DNA of 64,000 nt, from positions 5,339,001 to 5,403,000 of the forward strand of contig JAKCOZ010000041.1 in assembly GCA_022605955.1 (NCBI GenBank), written 5' to 3'. A model generated the notes under the pieces. It did no database searches. It was not told the DNA's origin and worked only from the letters and a program-made list of their open reading frames with translations. Below, piece by piece: positions 61,921 to 64,000 of this stretch (position 1 is its first letter; every line of letters starts with the position of its first letter). The DNA comes from Rallus limicola. Lineage: Eukaryota; Chordata; Aves; Gruiformes; Rallidae. The translations under genes and the position numbers were made by a program.

Positions 61921-62769
61921 AAAAATGGAGCCTAAAGATTGCTGAGGAGATTGCAAGAATACCGCATTTTGATTCTGAGACTTTGCTGGGGGGTTGTCAA
62001 GCTGCTGCTAGACAGGGAGAGAACAGAGGAGCGGTGCTGGCGTTTCCTGTTCAGCTGCTACAAGCACATCTTGGCATAAATGTGCAAATAATGGCATCGA
62101 CTGAATTCTGACAGGCACGTTCTTCCTGTTCCTGTTTTGATACACAGCTTCAACACCAGCAACAGTGGTATGGTCTGTGGCACCCCTTATGTACCCCGTA
62201 TAGAAACAACTGTGATATACTGCAGTAGCACAGTAAAAAAGCAAGTATTCATTTAACACAAATGAATCAAAAACATCAAAAAAAAAATGCAGAACATCAT
62301 CAGTGTATCACATCAAATCAGCTTGTTCGGTCTCCACCCAAGGATGGCTTCCCTCCAGTAGCTTCATTCTGTTAAGCACACGATAGGGCCTACAGCCCCT
62401 ATTAAGACACTGCCGAGATGTTCTCTCTGCCACTGGAACAATGTTTGAAAGAACACAAAATTGGCTTTCAGATCCCAACCTGCATCCAATTCCCTGTGCA
62501 CAGATAACAGGAAACTAGTTTACATACGGACACATACGTGCATGTAACACTCTCCAAAAATAATCACTTCTTTTTTGTGTTGATGAGATACTGAAAAAGC
62601 CCTTGGGGCACAGAGTACAGAACTCATTGCTTTTTATTATTTATCTTCCTACTTGAGCTTAATTTGAACATCCTAACCTATAAATACGGGCTGCACAGAG
62701 GAAAGAAAAATGCAGGTTTTAACAGATAGTTCTACTTAAAATCCTTCTGCTACCTAATGGCTGCATTTA

Positions 62770-62950
62770 GGAGAGACAAGCTCTTCTCAGAGGGGCACAG
62801 TGAGAAGACAAGCAGCAAAAGACATGGCCTGGAATACAGGAGCTTCTGCCTGGATAGAAGGAAACTAAATTTCATCAGGAAGATGGTCAAGCACTGGAAG
62901 AGAGGCCCAGAGGGACCCTGGGATACCCAGTCTTGGAGATACTCACACTC
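62770..62950 (+). mobile_element. Old CR1 LINE internal 3' fragment
   Basis: AGACAAGCTCTTCTCAGAGG, AAAAGACATGGCCTGGAATA, GAAACTAAATTTCATCAGGA, AGATGGTCAAGCACTGGAAG and AGAGGCCCAGAGGGACCCTG follow the order of the last coding part of CR1. The terminal 3' untranslated part and octamers are not recognised after ATACTCACACTCAG. The 77-codon ORF at 62757-62990 is a reading of this repeat, not a gene. Confidence 0.7.
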
Positions 62951-64000
62951 AGTCCCATGGAGCTCAGCACATGAAGAAAAGAATGAATAAGCAAGTATAA
63001 AATGATCCTTAAAATAAGTATCTGCATATCCTGATAATTTATAATTCTTTTAGTGTCTTATTTCAGCCAAGAATCAAAACCCAGTTGTGCCGAATCCCAA
63101 AGCTCAGATAACCTCATCACCCTGAAGTGCTTAAAAAGTGAACCTCTGGTGGCAAGCCTGCTGATACAACACACAGAGAAAAAGCACAGATTGACAATGA
63201 AACCACTCTGAACAGAGACATAAGCATCCCATCCTACACTACATAATTAATTCATCACCTTATCCAAAAATTCAACAATCATTTCAGTATGTTGAACTAT
63301 CTTCAAAGAATGAAGCCTTTGTGTGAGAAGAACGTGTTTTCAGCATCAGACTTCAGCAAGGACTGAAGACAAAAAGCTAAAGGTATACTGGTTAAAGAAC
63401 CTTGTCGTGGGCTTATTTTGAAATAATGAGGCTGTCAATGGATGTCAATTAAAGGCATAATTATCCTCACTGAAAACTGTTTAATTCCTGCAGGCTGGGA
63501 TTCTCATCCTCTTGAATGTTCTCTCCTGATATGAAAAAACCCTCCTGTATTTAAAAATGCTGTTACTCAAACAAACTCTTTTTCCCCCACTCTGTAGCTG
63601 CATATTTTAATATTGCAATGGATTAGAAATCATAGCTTTCTCAAAAGCAAAGAACAGTGTCCTAAGAACTACTTCCTCTTCTAAAATGCTAATTTTCTTT
63701 AGATAAATAAGCATTCTTGTCATATGTCAATTTATTTTACAGGAGAAAAATCAAGAAACCAAAGAAAACAAACTATGCACATACTTAGACTACAATAATA
63801 CAAAATTGTACCTTCTGAAAAGCTTTGATTGTTCCCTTACCATGAACTTTTGCCTTTTTGAATTGCTAATTCAGTTAATGGGTTCATTTTGCTCTGAAAT
63901 TTGCATAATGAAAATTACCAGCCTTACAAGGTCCTCCATGCACAAAACAGTTTGCATATTTTGTTACAAAGGTTGCGTTTCACATTGGGAAATAGTAGGA
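62951..64000. other. Non-coding DNA at the right edge
   Basis: AT-rich, no gene. One homeobox-motif block (TCAATTAAAGGCATAATTAT, about 63446-63465) and a second AT-rich part with AATTCAGTTAATGGG and two TTTGCATA words (63900-63960) are possible conserved sequence. Confidence 0.45.

Larger units (their letters stand above)
48291..62769. other. Long non-coding stretch with candidate regulatory blocks
   Basis: No gene is supported and only simple repeats are recognised, apart from features listed separately: homeobox-rich blocks at 60.0 and 61.4 kb, a GC-rich island at 56.9 kb and a CpG-enriched stretch at 61.6 kb. Confidence 0.5.

Noticed and set aside
62757..62990. 77-codon ORF starting MAAFRRDKLF
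   Set aside because: It overlaps the order of landmarks of an old CR1 3' coding region.
1..64000. CRISPR arrays, tRNA or rRNA genes, operons, prophage or bacterial mobile elements
   Set aside because: No regularly spaced direct repeats, no A/B-box cloverleaf sequence and no dense ORF organisation seen; the sequence is vertebrate nuclear DNA.

Overview
The window looks like bird nuclear DNA, most likely from a galliform or another lineage rich in CR1, and it is almost entirely non-coding. The evidence is the number of CR1 LINE fragments with bird-type 3' ends (tandem ATTCTATG octamers, no poly(A) tail), relics of avian endogenous retroviruses and their LTRs, AT-rich sequence with few CpGs, and no dense or collinear ORFs. 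I find no protein-coding gene, rRNA, tRNA, CRISPR array or operon. Nearly all ORFs over 60 codons are chance readings of AT-rich intergenic or intronic DNA; the few with family signatures belong to transposable elements.

Layout. 1-5.4 kb: a fragment of an LTR-type repeat at the left edge, then unique DNA with short tandem duplications. 5.4-13.9 kb: one CR1 scrap, a possible core-SINE relic, a long palindrome at 10.95 kb and a local 57-bp duplication at 9.4 kb. 13.9-18.6 kb: the main repeat cluster, all on the plus strand. It holds a CR1 that lacks its 3' end, a 1.2-kb CR1 with a broken reverse transcriptase and an intact 3' end, and a much older LINE relic recognisable only by three RT-like motifs in different frames. 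18.6-23.2 kb: AT-rich DNA with several homeobox-motif blocks that look like conserved non-coding elements. 23.2-28.9 kb: a CR1 3' scrap, a retroviral RNase H fragment on the minus strand, a possible solo LTR and a degraded minus-strand CR1. 28.9-38.6 kb: a 15-bp perfect hairpin, a degraded CR1, an LTR-type repeat, a 25-bp tandem duplication and two minus-strand CR1s joined end to end. 38.6-64 kb: mostly unique DNA with another LTR-type repeat (47.8-48.3 kb), a G-run, an octamer palindrome block (41.5 kb), a GC-rich ORF-bearing island (56.9-57.4 kb), homeobox-rich blocks (60.0 and 61.4 kb) beside a small CpG-enriched stretch, and an old CR1 at 62.8 kb.

Interpretation. This is best read as an intergenic desert or the interior of a very large intron. 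The AT-rich homeodomain and POU motif blocks suggest nearby developmental regulation, but that is inference: without an alignment I cannot show conservation. Repeat family assignments rest on remembered family features plus motifs visible here. I see no new biological system. The most useful leads are the RNase H relic, the joined CR1 pair, the layered LINE relics, the palindromes, and the candidate regulatory blocks at 41.5 and 60.0-61.9 kb.
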